Assembly: GCF_932526225.1 (NCBI RefSeq)
Contig: NC_064038.1
Span: forward strand, 1,054,001 to 1,118,000
DNA: 64,000 nucleotides
Origin: Nematostella vectensis
Taxonomy: Eukaryota; Cnidaria; Anthozoa; Actiniaria; Edwardsiidae
Direction of reading: 5' to 3'
The position numbers and the translations under genes were made by a program. Below the pieces are notes generated by a model that saw only the letters and a program-made list of their open reading frames with translations, was not told the origin of the DNA and did not search any database. Position 1 is the first letter of the stretch. Each line of letters opens with the position of its first letter. Positions 12,775 through 24,824 of the stretch are shown one piece after another.

Positions 12775-15700
12775 CTATTTTTTACGGCCCGCGGTACCAG
12801 AGACCTGCGTGAAGGTCCAGCCGTTGTTTTGAATGGCGTTGTTGTATAAGTTCTGTCCGTTTTGGTTCCACAGTCCATTATCTCCGCGGCTATCATCCAG
12901 ACGCTTTTTGCCATCACCGAGTTGATCATGAATGTAAGACTCCAGCGAGGCTAGAAATAGATGAAGCCACCGAAATGTCAGATTTCTTATATGCAGGAAT
13001 GATTGTAGATTGTAGCCTACAATCTACGAGACAAGGCAAAATAAAACCCTCTAGCTGAACATTACATTAGGCCCCTGGGCGAATACAGGAGTTCGAAAGA
13101 GGGGAACGCACAAGGGTTTCAAGAAACTAGGGGAAGGGCGGATTCATTGTTCTTCCATGGATTTCCTTATATTTATCTTTTTATTTTTACGCAAAATATC
13201 TGAAAATAGAGGAGCCCAGGGCCCGCTCGGCCACCCCTAGATCCGCCCCTATTACAGGGGAACTGGGTACAACAGCTATTTGAATCATACAAATGCTCCT
13301 CTATTCACGGGTCATCTTGAAAATGGCCCTCGTTTTGAATGAGGCCAATGTTGGAATTAGTTTGTGATATTATACTTGAAAAGGATGTTATGAAATATGG
13401 ATTCTGTTTCTAATATACTTGTAAAGGTTGCTATAAGATATGGATTCTATTCAGATCCCCTTCCCTGTCTTTCAAGGCACATTATACGCCCGTGTGTACA
13501 TACCGGTGTCCTGTGGTCCCGTGTAATCTCCCCATGGCTGTCCATAGCGGAAGAGCTTCAAAGTGGGCCACTGGTGAATCCCGAATCTGTAGTAGCAAGT
13601 AGCTCGTCCAGCGCCGAAACAATCCATCTATTGGGAGACGAAAAATGGGGCTTACAAAAGTCCATCTATTGGGAGACAAAAAATGGGGCTTACAAAAGTC
13701 CATCTATTGGGAGACGAAAAATGGAGCTTACAAAAGTCCATCTATTGATACGAAAAATGGGGCTTACAAAAGTCCATCTATTGATACGAAAAATGGGGCT
13801 TACAAAAGTCCATCTATTGATACGAAAAATGGGGCTGACAAAAAGTCCATCTATTGATACGAAAAATGGGGCTGACAAAAGTCCATCTATTAATACGAAA
13901 AATGGGGCTTACAAAAGTCCATCTGTTAGGTGAGGTAGGCTCCAGCGCAGTGAACGCCCATAGTGTACGCCCATAGTGTACGCCCATAGTGTACGCCAAT
14001 AGTGTACGCCAATAGCGTACGCCCATAGTGTACGCCCATAGTGTACGCCAATAGTGTACGCCCATAGCGTACGCCAATAGTGTACACCAATAGTGTACGC
14101 CAATAGTGTACGCCCATAGTGTACGCCCATAGTGTACGCCCATAGTGTACGCCCATAGTGTACGCCCATAGTGTACGCCCATAGTGTACGCCCATAGCGT
14201 ACGCCCATAGTGTACGCCCATAGTGTACGCCCATAGTGTACGCCCATAGTGTACGCCCATAGCGTACGCCCATAGTGTACGCCCATAGTGTACAACAATA
14301 GTGTACGCCCATAGCGTACGCCCATAGTGTACGCCCATAGTGTACGCCAATAGCGTACGCCCATAGTGTACGCCCATAGTGTACGCCCATAGTGTACGCC
14401 CATAGTGTATGCCCATGGTGTACGCCCATAGTGTACGCCAATAGTGTACGCCAAAAGTGTACGCCAATAGTGTACGCCCATAGTGTACGCCCATAGTGTA
14501 CGCCCATAGTGTACGCCCATAGTGTACGCCCATAGCGTACGCCCATAGTGTACACCAATAGTGTACGCCCATAGTGTACCCCATAGTGTACGCCAATAGT
14601 GTACGCCAATAGTGTACGCCCATAGTGTACGCCCATAGTGTACGCCCATAGTGTACGCCCATAGTGTACGCCCATAGTGTACGCCCATAGTGTACGCCCA
14701 TAGCGTACGCCCATAGTGTACACCAATAGTGTACGCCCATAGTGTACCCCATAGTGTACGCCAATAGTGTACGCCAATAGTGTACGCCAATAGTGTACGC
14801 CAATAGTGTACGCCCATAGGTAAGCACGTGGTCTGTGTGCTATTTGTATTCATGAGTGCCTTGTGGCAAAAGTTAATAGAATACAGAATTAGAGATGAGT
14901 GGGTAGCCTGTGTAGTTATGTTGCGCCTATGTAGTGTTGCCTGTGTAGTTGTGTGAATATTTCTAGCTATGTATAGAATACATAATTAGAGATGAGTGGG
15001 TAGCCTGTGTAGTTATGTTGCGCCTATGTAGTATTGCCTGTGTAGTTGTGTGAATATTTCTAGCTATGTATAGAATATAGAATTAGAGATGACGCTGGGT
15101 GTGCGAGTCATGGGCGTCTCCCAGTTCTTATCGCTTACTTTGGCCATGACGAACTTGTGTTCCTTTGCGAGATCACGTGCAGCTTTCTCGTACTTGGGTC
15201 TCAGATTATCACAATCGCTACACCTGAGGTCATCGAGCAGAAATAGTTTTCAGGCAAGCCATGAGCAAACAATCATCATCTTCTACACCAACTCCCCTCT
15301 CAATTTATCCTAACCCTTAACAGCATTAAAGACACATTAAAGACACGGTCGATTTTCTTCCACGATTCAGGCGTTTGTATAAATGTGCCACGCAAAATCG
15401 AGCATTAATTCCAAGGCACTCCTTCAACTGCACGGGACCATCGATCAGGGTGTCATAATACAGCCTGCCGCCTGGATTAGCTTCAGATATTTGCGGGCAG
15501 CATTGCTGTAAACTGATTTAAATTGTTAATAAAAAAATATTGAATAGATATTATATTTATACAGCATCAGTGTTCGCTGATTGCCTTATTATTTTGTTAG
15601 GCACAAGGGCAGAGACCTGTTTGTTTTAGCAGGTCTTTTTAGCATTGCCAATACTCATTTGGAACGTTTTTGTCGTCAACAAATGTGTGATAGAATATTT

Positions 15701-15939
15701 TCTGAACACTTTATGGCTGCCTTTTAAGTGCACAAGATAAATTTCCTAGGGAGTATATGATCTTGTTAGTGGGGTAAATGCCAGTCTTACCATGGTGCGT
15801 AGAAATCCACCAGCATGACTTCCTTGTCCTTAAGGAAGTTGTCGAAATCTTGGTCAGTCAACTCAAAAATTGGGTTCTCTTTCCTGGCGTAGGAAGGTGC
15901 GATAACGCACAACGCCACAACAAACGCGATCGCCAGCAT
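12775..15939 (-). CDS. Single-thioredoxin-domain PDI-like secreted protein with CSDC active site
   Basis: Exons in coding order: 15791-15939, 15139-15223, 13504-13627, 12775-12950; phases agree and give 177 aa. A signal peptide (MLAIAFVVALCVIAPSYA) is followed by one thioredoxin fold: DFYAPW, then CSDC in place of CGHC, a helix (LRPKYEKAARDLAKEHKF), the DCFG strand, and HQWPTLKLFRYG, which matches the usual YPTLKIF strand. The tail ends GRKK with no KDEL, so ER retention is not obvious. Exon sizes (85 and 124 nt) and phases equal those of the next gene, so the two are tandem duplicates related to the first domain of the PDIA3-type gene. CSDC lacks the His that makes PDI strongly oxidising, so redox behaviour may differ; that is inference. 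The intron upstream of exon 3 is filled by an array copied from its 3' splice site. Confidence 0.82.
13628..13926. repeat. 36-38-bp array copied from the exon-3 acceptor of the 177-aa PDI-like gene
   Basis: The real acceptor is CCCAATAG then ATGGATTG on minus (exon starts at 13627). About eight copies of CAATAG then ATGGAC follow upstream, spaced 36-38 bp. Each copy also has TTTTGTAAGC about 8 nt later, so every unit holds an acceptor and a donor-like site around a ~10-nt would-be microexon. Confidence 0.88.
13958..14818. repeat. 13-bp array (CGCCCATAGTGTA), ~66 copies
   Basis: Head-to-tail 13-mers with CCA/CAA and GTGT/GCGT variants. Larger blocks (about 165 bp, with a shortened unit near 14578 and again near 14752) are duplicated inside it. 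All three minus frames stay open for 280-337 codons, a by-product of the unit having no stop in any phase. It lies in the second intron of the 177-aa PDI-like gene. Confidence 0.95.
14878..15087. repeat. 97-bp tandem duplication next to exon 2 of the 177-aa gene
   Basis: Copies start at 14878, 14975 and 15072 (AGAATA then AATTAGAGATGA); the third is partial and runs to about 50 bp from the exon-2 donor. Confidence 0.85.
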
Positions 15940-16391
15940 TCTCTGGAACTAAACCAAGTTCTATCGCAGCAGATAGTGGAAAGTTAGGTCTAGCAATCCT
16001 CAGTCCGGTACAAGTCACTGTTGAATTATTCATGAGGTCATTAGTTGCTTCTTATTCCTGATTGGTTGGTTGACTACACGGTCATGATTCACTGATTTGA
16101 TCAGCAAAATGACACAAGAATTATTCAACTGCAACAAAAATAAACTAAAACCGCTCCGAAAATTAACCCTTATTTGCCGTTAACTACAAGAAAATGCATA
16201 TTTTTGTCTAGAGCAAACCACCAGATTCTTTATAGATAAATTTTTCTAATTGAATGAGAAAGGCATTTTATTCATATCTACGATCGTTTGCACGCGGTGC
16301 AGGAACAGGTTGTTTATTTTTACTGCCACGACAGCAGTCAGCGGTACTCCTCCCAAGAGCTCAAATACTACATTTAGATTTGGACACTGAT

Positions 16392-17045
16392 TTACCGGGA
16401 CGAGACATTAGACACTCGATGTGTGATTAACCGGGACCAGACATTAGACACTCGATGCGTGATTAACCGGGACGAGACATTAGAAACTCGATGTGTGATT
16501 TGGGGGAATGAGACATTAGACACTCGATCTGTGATTTGCGAGAACGAGACATTAGACTTTCGATGTGTGATTAGCGAGAACGAGACATTAGACATTCGAT
16601 GTGTGATTAGCGAGAACGAGACATCAAACACTCGATGTGTGATTTGCGAGAACGAAACATTAGACACTCGATGTGTGATTTGCGAGAACAAAACATTAAA
16701 CACTCGATGTGTGATTAGCGAGAACGAGACATTAGACATTCGATGTGTGATTAGCGAGAACGTGACATTAGACATCCGATGTGTGATTAGCGAGAACGTG
16801 ACATCAGACACTCGATGTGTGATTTGCGAGAACGAGACATTAGACACTCGATGTGTGATTAGCAAGAACGAGACATTAGACACTCGATGTGTGATTAGCG
16901 AGAACGTGACATTAGACTCTCGATGAGTTATTAGCAAGAACGGGACATTAGACACTCGATATGTGATTACCAAGGACGAGACATTTGACTCTCGATGAGT
17001 GATTACCAAGGACGAGACATTAGACACTCGATGTGTGATTGGCGA
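16392..17045. repeat. 36-bp array, ~18 copies, between the two small PDI-like genes
   Basis: Core words GAGACATTAGACACTCGATG and TGTGATTAGCGAGAAC. The multiple-of-3 unit keeps frames open on both strands. It lies upstream of the 177-aa gene start and downstream of the 548-aa gene stop. Confidence 0.93.
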
Positions 17046-17304
17046 GAGCATACTAGCATAATACACATGTTGAAATTCTAATTTGATGTCATTTGCGTGA
17101 GGTGGCATTGATGAAAGATGTGCATTTCATTTTGGCTATGAGACAGACGATTTCGTACTCCACATACAAGTTTGTTATAAAAATAAGTATAAAAATAAGA
17201 TATTTAATCATAAATTGGATGTATACATTGTATATCAAGACGCAATACTACAGCCGCTGTATCACAAAGAACTTGATTACAATTTTCAAGAGTGACCATC
17301 AATT

Positions 17305-20300
17305 CTATTCTTCGCCGACCATTCGCCTGATTTTGGCCAATAGCGCGCCAGCATCTCCCGACCCTGAGCCGGAGCCTGCCTTGGAACCAGACCCGCTCGC
17401 TACAACTGGTTGCGCAGAGACCTGGGTGGGGGATGACGTGACCACGACTTCACCGCTTCCTTCTGTAGCGTGACTCTGTGGTTTGTTGGCTGTTAGTTGT
17501 GGCTTGTCCGATGCCTCAGCGGTCTGTTTAGGTGCTGATTTCTTGTCGCCTGTTTTCAGGGCATCTTTGATAGCGCTTTCGATGTCGGCACGAAGGTCGT
17601 TGATCGATGGGCTGTCATCGCTTTTTGCTGATGACTGAAACATAAAGATTAGAGGATTATTAAAGTCATCATCATTTTTATTACTGCCAAAAATCAAAAC
17701 AATAATTATTTAGTGGTTTATCAAGCTCATATTTGTCGCCTCTACCACCACTGCCAAAACGTATCATCACCTCGTCGCTTATTGTCATAGTGGATGTCGC
17801 GGACATAAATATAAACAGCTTCCATTACACTGTGATCTCTTTTTACTTTCAATTCAAGCATACCACAAGCTAACGCGATTAGCAAGACGCTGGCTGGCGT
17901 AACTATTCACAAGCATACCACAAGCTAACGCGTTTAGCAAGACGCTGGCTGGTGTAACTATTCACAAGCATACCGCAAGCTAACGCGTTTAGCAAGACGC
18001 TGGCTGGTGTAACTATTCACAAGCATACCACAAGCTAACGCGTTTAGCAAGACGCTGGCTGGTGTAACTATTCACAAGCATACCGCAAGGTAACGCGTTT
18101 AGCAAGACGCTGGCTGGTGTAACTATTCACAAGCATACCGCAAGCTAACGCGTTTAGCAAGAAGCTGGCTGGCGTAACTATTCACAAGCATACCGCAAGC
18201 TAACGCGATTAGCAAGACGCTGGCTGGCGTAACTATTCACAAGCATACCGCAAGCTAACGCGTTTAGCAAGACGCTGGCTGGCGTAACTATTCACAAGCA
18301 TACCACAAGCTAACGCGATTAGCAAGACGCTGGCTGGTGTAACTATTCACAAGCATACCACAAGCTAACGCGTTTAGCAAGACGCTGGCTGGCGTTACTA
18401 TTCACAAGCATACCACAAGGTAACGCGTTTAGCAAGACACTGGCTGGCGTAACTATTCACAAGCATACCACAAGCTAACGCGTTTAGCAAGACGCTGGCT
18501 GGCGTAACTATTCGGATGACAACACCCGAGACTTGACCTCCAAACTGACTCTAGAGTACTTCAAGTTTCCTAGAGACTCTTATTCTATCATTTCTGCTCG
18601 GGTAACTCGAGTCCCTGCATACTCAAACTGAAAAAGTTACCTTTATATTAATTCCCCATTATTTTTTCTCGGACAACTCGAACTCCACACTAACTCCAAA
18701 AGGGGACTTGCGCTAAGAAATCACAGGACGTTTTGGGTGGCAAATTCAAGCCAAAATAAATACAGAAATAAGTACGCCCGTCAAGTCAGAGAATGACGAA
18801 CAAATAACGTATTTAAATAAAAATCAACCGTTTCTGAAGAAAAATCTGGCTTTATCCGTAACCGCTAAATAAACTGCTTTTAGTAACTGTTATTTTGCCG
18901 CTAAAAGCTTGAGCACGCGCTTACCAAAAAGTCACGTGATCTCTTAGCGAAACTCTCCAATCGACTTCAAGTTCCCTGGACACTTTTCAGTTAATTCAGC
19001 TCGGATAACTTCCCGCTCCGAACTCGAGCTGTTTATTAACCTTCAGGGCAGAGTTAACGGGTCTACGTTAAATACCTTGTCATTAGATTCCGCGTTACTC
19101 TCATCTTCCGGGGTCTTGTCCTCAGTCGTTTCATCAGCTTCCGGTTGCACGACATCCACGGCTTCCTGGGGGAGAGACTGAGGCTGATATTGAGCCAGCG
19201 ATGCTTGGGGCTGCGCCTGCGGTACCTTGAGATGTGGTATCATTGCGCGCGCTTGTTGTTGCTGGTAATACTGCTTATAGTAGGGCGAAGACTGCAGATA
19301 CTGAGGATACTGGTACATAGGGATATTGCTTCGTCCGTAAAGAATATTATACTTTTTCATTTGTTCTTTCTTACGTCTTTGGACTATCTGTTGTCTTCTT
19401 GCCGCTAAAGCCTTTTGATAAGCTGCCTTTCGTAGTTTATACTGAGCTACCTCTTTGGCGTGCTTTTGTGCGGCATTCAGAATCCTTGGGAACTTCTGTA
19501 GGAAGTGTGTCGGCGCGGGTTTATAATGCGCAAGTTTTGATCTTGCTCCTGCCTTAAATGGCTTCTTAGCGATGGCCGCCTTCGTGACTCCAAACCTGCT
19601 TCCTGTGGCAGCCTCGGCCATCTTTTCTTTGTACTCCTTTAATCGCTTTTGCCAGTTTTTGTACGCCGCAATCATCTTTAGTTTGGCCCTCAGAATCTCA
19701 AGCGCTAGCATATTCCCGCCAAAATGGCTAGCGACTGGGTCGGGGCTCGCACTGACTTTTGGGCCGGTCACTGCAGCGGGGCCTGAAGCGTAAGCGCTAG
19801 CTTGGGGCTGGGATACCTGTAGTTGAGCTTGTGGACTGTTGAAGAAACCTTGCATAATTGGCGCACTGTTAAAAGCTTGGGGCTGAAGCGCAAATGGCAT
19901 TGGTTGGGGTGCCTGTTGTGGCGCAAACTGTTGGGTCTGGGGCTGCATGAGTTGAGCAGCGTTATTCATTGGTTCAGAGGTGAACGGTGCTTGCTGGGAG
20001 GCTGTTGACGTCACGGATTCCATGTAGTTCACTAGTGCGGCTGTTGAGGAGGCGATTGGCAGAGTTATTAGGAGCATTGTGGCTTGGTGTTGGGGGGTGG
20101 GGAGGGGTTACTCCCATAAAGATAGACTGGGCAAAATATGTTTTAACACTGATAGTTATTACAGACAAAATATTAAGCGCTCCGCTGACTTAAGGTTTAG
20201 AGGACCACCATTAGCGCAAAGGGCTGCCGAGAGTTAGTAGAGTAAAAAATATTTTGTCTTTAGAGGGACTAACCATCAGTTCGTTGGCCAATATAGTCCC

Positions 20301-22402
20301 CTGCATATTTTCCAAACTTGAACAGTTTTACTGAAGGGTATCCTTCAATTTTGAAATTATCACATAAGACTTTGCTTCTGGGATCTGTACAGTCAACCTA
20401 AAAACGACACACAAGCAGACAAGTCAAACAACAGCTCAAAGCAATATTACCGACAAGAAAACAACATGACAATTCAAGTCAGGTCCATACCCAGGAGTTT
20501 AGGGTGAGGGTATCCGTCCTAGCTCGCAGTGGTTATTCGTATTTTATAGTGGACCTTCCATCAGCGAACACGCTGCACTTATGAACTTTACCTTTGCGTA
20601 TGAAGAAAACGTTGTCGTTTTGGGGATCTGGTAACAAGAAATCTTAGTTTCTCTTTAAAGACCATTTTCCATTGACTAAAGATGGTCACATTCACTGTTT
20701 TTCTTTTCTTTTCTGATTACAAATTACCGCGTTTGGCAAAAACGCCAATTTTTGGCTAAATTTTTCTTGATATGCAAACTGGAAGAGCCCCTTTCCAGCC
20801 AACACGATGCACTTATGTACTTTACCTTTGCAAACTGGAAGAGCCCATTGGCAGCCAACACGATGCACTTATGTACTTTACCTTTGCAAACTGGAAAAGC
20901 CCCTTGGCAGCCAACACGATGCACTTATGTACTTTACCTTTGCAAACTGGAAGAGCCCCTTTCCAGCCAACACGATGCACTTATGTACTTTACCTTTGCA
21001 AACTGGAAGAGCTCCTTTCCAGCCAACACGATGCACTTATGTACTTTACCTTTGCAAACTGGAAAAGCCCCTTGGCAGCCAACACGATGCACTTATGTAC
21101 TTTACCTTTGCAAACTGGAAAAGCTCCTTGGCAGCCAACACGATGCACTTATGTACTTTACCTTTGCAAACTGGAAGAGCTCCTTTCCAGCCAACACGAT
21201 GCACTTATGTACTTTACCTTTGCAAACTGGAAAAGCCCCTTGGCAGCCAACACGATGCACTTATGTACTTTACCTTTGCAAACTGGAAAAGCTCCTTTCC
21301 AGCCAACACGATGCACTTATGTACTTTACCTTTGCAAACTGGAAAAGCCCCTTGGCAGCCAACACGATGCACTTATGTACTTTACCTTTGCAAACTGGAA
21401 AAGCCCCTTGGCAGCCAAAGCATTGGCCGCGCCCTCCAACTGGGGGAGGAGTTCTTGGCAGTGGTGGCACCTTAAAAATTGTTAAATAAAGAGGAGAACG
21501 TAAACTTGGTTTTCCTCAATAGATTGTACTTAACTTCTCCTCTCGAAGTCATTCCTCTGGAAATATCTTTGAACGAAATAAATGCATCTCCCACTTCCCA
21601 AAGGATTTATTGGATTCTGCATTTACTTCTTTAGCATTTGTCTGAATACAAAACTTGACACGAAATCCCCCTCCCCCTACAGGTATATGAAGATTAAATT
21701 CCATAATGCTTGCCCAAACGTACGGGTCGCCTGTGATATGGAAAATAGATTGTCAAAAACCTTAAGAAGAATATGTTTTATCTGATGATTATTTAACCAA
21801 ATCAGCATTTTCAGTTGTCTCTATTCCCTCCCTGGCATGCATTAGTACGAGTTTGTTTTTGTTTCAGGAGTGTCAGAGCCTGTTTGTCTTCTGTTATCTT
21901 TGTATGACATGGTTATATCTATGCTTGTAGTACTAGGAGTAAACCAGGAAAGCATAGAAATAATATCACGCGCTCTTTTTCCTTTTGTTTTTAAATTGAA
22001 ATGAATTTTGTAAGCTTTTATACGCGGGCGCGGTTGTTTTATCAGCTAGTTTAAAACCCCGAGATGATCTTAAACCAAAATCACAATGCAAAATGCATAC
22101 TAGATCAAATTTAGGACCATAACAGTTCTGGCTTTACTAAGAACTTTAACTTAGAATATCATTCCGATAAACAAATGGGAACAACTTTTAGCAGGTCTCC
22201 CTTTCATGGCGAACAATCGACCCACTGAACCGTGTAATATAGACACAGCCCCCACTTACCAGGGCGCGTAAAAATCCACCAGCATTATATCTTTTTCTCG
22301 TATCATCTGGTCAAAATTCTGCGCATTCAGGTCATAAACAAAGTTTGCGGAGCCAGACGAAAAGGCAGAGAAAAACAGCAGTATGAAAACGGAGGACTCC
22401 AT
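17305..22402 (-). CDS. PDI-like protein: one CHHC thioredoxin domain plus long Gln/Pro/Ala-rich tail
   Basis: Exons in coding order: 22260-22402, 21386-21470, 20274-20397, 19076-20040, 17305-17634; all junctions keep phase, giving 548 aa. A signal peptide precedes one thioredoxin domain: DFYAPW, CHHC, a VDCTDP strand, YPSVKLFKFG. After about residue 120 it becomes low-complexity: Gln/Pro/Ala-rich, then a basic Ala/Lys-rich stretch, then a Tyr/Gln-rich stretch, then an acidic segment rich in Glu, Asp and Thr. The last exon adds a Ser/Gly/Ala-rich region ending RRMVGEE, with no KDEL. The first three exons match the neighbouring 177-aa gene in size and phase; the tail is unique to this gene. A catalytic domain joined to a structural-looking tail suggests an oxidoreductase acting on an extracellular or organelle matrix (nematocyst capsule protein is one guess). 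Function is not established by sequence. Confidence 0.82.
17856..18513. repeat. 55-bp array, 12 copies, last intron of the 548-aa PDI-like gene
   Basis: Units contain AAGCATACCACAAGCTAACG and GCAAGACGCTGGCTGG at exact 55-bp spacing. No splice-site relationship was seen. Confidence 0.93.
20763..21385. repeat. 56-bp array, 11 donors, copied from the exon-2 end of the 548-aa gene
   Basis: On minus each unit carries the exon-2 end (CTTTTCCAGTTTGCAAAG) and donor GTAAAGTACATAAG. The real donor is at 21385; copies recur exactly every 56 bp down to 20821. A diverged further copy (CGCAAAG then GTAAAGTTCATAAG) is near 20600. CTTTTCCAG inside the unit is itself acceptor-like, bounding a 9-nt segment (Phe-Ala-Lys). 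Confidence 0.95.
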
Positions 22403-23145
22403 ATTGGCGTGGTGTGCAAACTGCTGTGATTCCAGAGTACTTCAGATTGTGTTGTTTGACCTGTCGACGGGTGGCCATCATGTGTTTTGTATTTCACTTC
22501 GTGACGTTACTATTTGGTATGTGGACAGTCACAGAAATCGACTAATGACTATATGAGTGAACTCGTTTAAGAAGGGAAAGACCAGGGAAATTGACTTGAC
22601 ATTTCACGTAAATTCTACAAATATTTGTGCTTTTTGGGTGCGGTCAATTTTCGCTGGCCGGTTCGGTTCTTTCATATCTTTTCAAATATTAAGAGATATG
22701 TTTTTACACTCTTCTGTGCACATTTTAGTTTGATCAAGATAAAGACTAGATAAGATAAATTGTTTTTTTCAAATGCCATCCTACATCATATGTATACGCT
22801 AAGTAACGGAAAACCTTAGGGAAAAACCTCACGGAAAAATCTTACGGAAAAGCCTAGGAGTTAGAAAACTTTAAAACCACACCATTAACAATCTTTAGTC
22901 AAAAGGGGGCAAAAGTGTTTGATGATGAGATGAAAAGGCAAAGAGAAGCTCCAACGTCTTCCACATAATAAAAAAAAAACATATTGTATTTGAAATAGTC
23001 GGTTTTGTGTTTACAATGAAATTCCGAGTTGTGTCTTGTCCTTGTGGGACACAAGATCAGGTTCTGAATGTAAAAAAAACAAAAAAAAAAGGGTGATTAT
23101 CAGCTTCGACGGGTGGGTATTAAAAACGGGAAAGGTTATATTTAT
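22403..23145. other. 5' region of the 548-aa PDI-like gene
   Basis: No coding exon is recognised. If the donor-like edge at 24154 is real, this stretch is a 5' UTR intron. Confidence 0.4.
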
Positions 23146-23328
23146 AATAATAATAATATTAATAATAATAATGATGATGATGATGATGATGATGTACAAT
23201 TCTCTACACTCACATTTTTTGACATTAATTTTTTTTTGGTTAAACACTGATGAATTCAATAATAATAATGACAATGTGTAAAAATAATTTAAAAGCAAAA
23301 AACTAATTCTAAAAGTATGGAGTGTTAA

Positions 23329-23520
<192 letters not shown>

Positions 23521-23825
23521 TTTAATATAGAATTATAAACATCTCAATGCTTTTCAAACATCCTACTCTATTCTACTCAATAATTTCGCTAAAAACTCTA
23601 ACACTTATATAATTAATGTCTATATATATTTTTAATACTAATACTAATGATAATATTTCTAATGGTTAAAAACTAATCAATTTTATCAGGATTTTTCTGA
23701 CCGGTGTCTGCGAAAACATTTTGCGTGAAGAATCTACCTTCTTTCTCGAGGTAAGAAATGTAGTCTTTCTCACTTCCTTGAATCGATTAAAGCGAACGTA
23801 AAACTGTCAGGATATATTTTCTATA

Positions 23826-24153
23826 TGCTAGAGTTCATTTTATCTTAAAAAAAAAACATTTTTTATCGTCTTACCTTTCTATATGCTAGAGTTCATTTTA
23901 TCTTCAAAAACCCATTATTTCCCGTCTTACCTTTCTATATGCTAGAGTTCATTTTATCTTCAAAAACCCATGTTTCCCCGTCTTACCTTTCTATATGCTA
24001 GAGTTCATTTTATCTTCAAAAACCCATTTTTTCCCGTCTTACCTTTCTATATGCTAGAGTTCATTTTATCTTCAAAAACCCATGTTTCCCCGTCTTACCT
24101 TTCTATATGCTAGAGTTCATTTATCTTCAAAAACCCATTATTTCCCGTCTTAC
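23826..24153. repeat. 56-bp array, six units starting with donor-like GTAAGAC on minus
   Basis: TCTTAC on plus recurs at 24148, 24093, 24037, 23981, 23925 and 23869. Minus-strand units begin GTAAGACGGG and end CATATAGAAAG. The right-most unit follows non-repeat sequence ending CAGCGCGCG, as if that were an exon end. It may be a 5' UTR exon of the 548-aa PDI-like gene that starts at 22402; this is unproven. Confidence 0.85.
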
Positions 24154-24720
24154 CGCGCGCTGGATCCAAAGGTTCTCAAACACCAACCCACACAAATATT
24201 TTAGGAAGCACTTTTTACTGAACACTTCTTCAACAATACCAAACCTCACTAACAGCAATTGGCTTTAACTAAGGGAAGGGTCATTATTTAACGGGGGGGG
24301 GGGGGGGGGGGGGGAGGGCTGCTATGTTTGGGGGGAGGGTTGCGATTTTTCGAGAATCAATTTGGGGGAGAGCCAAAACTTTTGATACAGGGTTTAGGGG
24401 AGGGCTTTATTTTTTGAACAAGTATTCTGAACAATTTCCGGGCCTCTGGAAATCTAGAATTTCAACACCAGACCCCCTACAAAATTGAATGAATGTGATG
24501 CGCCTCCTGCTTACACTTTAATGACCTTGCGTTTCGCTGGCATCACTGAATTTGCGAATTTCAATTCATGTCAAAGTCCCCCCTCCCCTACTAACTTTTC
24601 CGATTGGTGGCATGAAAAGATATGCATTACATTTTGTTAATCGGAATATGGCCTGGTTTTATCGCTGTTTCAAATTCAAGTTATGGGGAGACATCGCCCC
24701 ACTCCCCCGTATGTCAACTT

Positions 24721-24743
24721 GATGTGTGTGTGTGTGTGTGTGT

Positions 24744-24822
<79 letters not shown>
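24721..24822. repeat. (GT)n microsatellite
   Basis: About 100 bases of GT dinucleotides with one TAAG interruption. A poly-G run lies at about 24293-24315. Confidence 0.97.

Positions 24823-24824
<2 letters not shown>

Noticed and set aside
13814-14853. Three overlapping minus-strand open frames of about 280-337 codons
   Set aside because: All arise from the 13-bp array and read the same peptide cycle in every phase, which a real gene would not do.
16392-17045. Possible CRISPR array with 36-bp periodicity
   Set aside because: The whole unit repeats; there are no unique spacers, no cas genes, and the context is an animal genome.
20752-21489. Plus-strand open frames of 220-245 codons
   Set aside because: Antisense reading of the 56-bp splice-donor array and exon 2 of the PDI-like gene.
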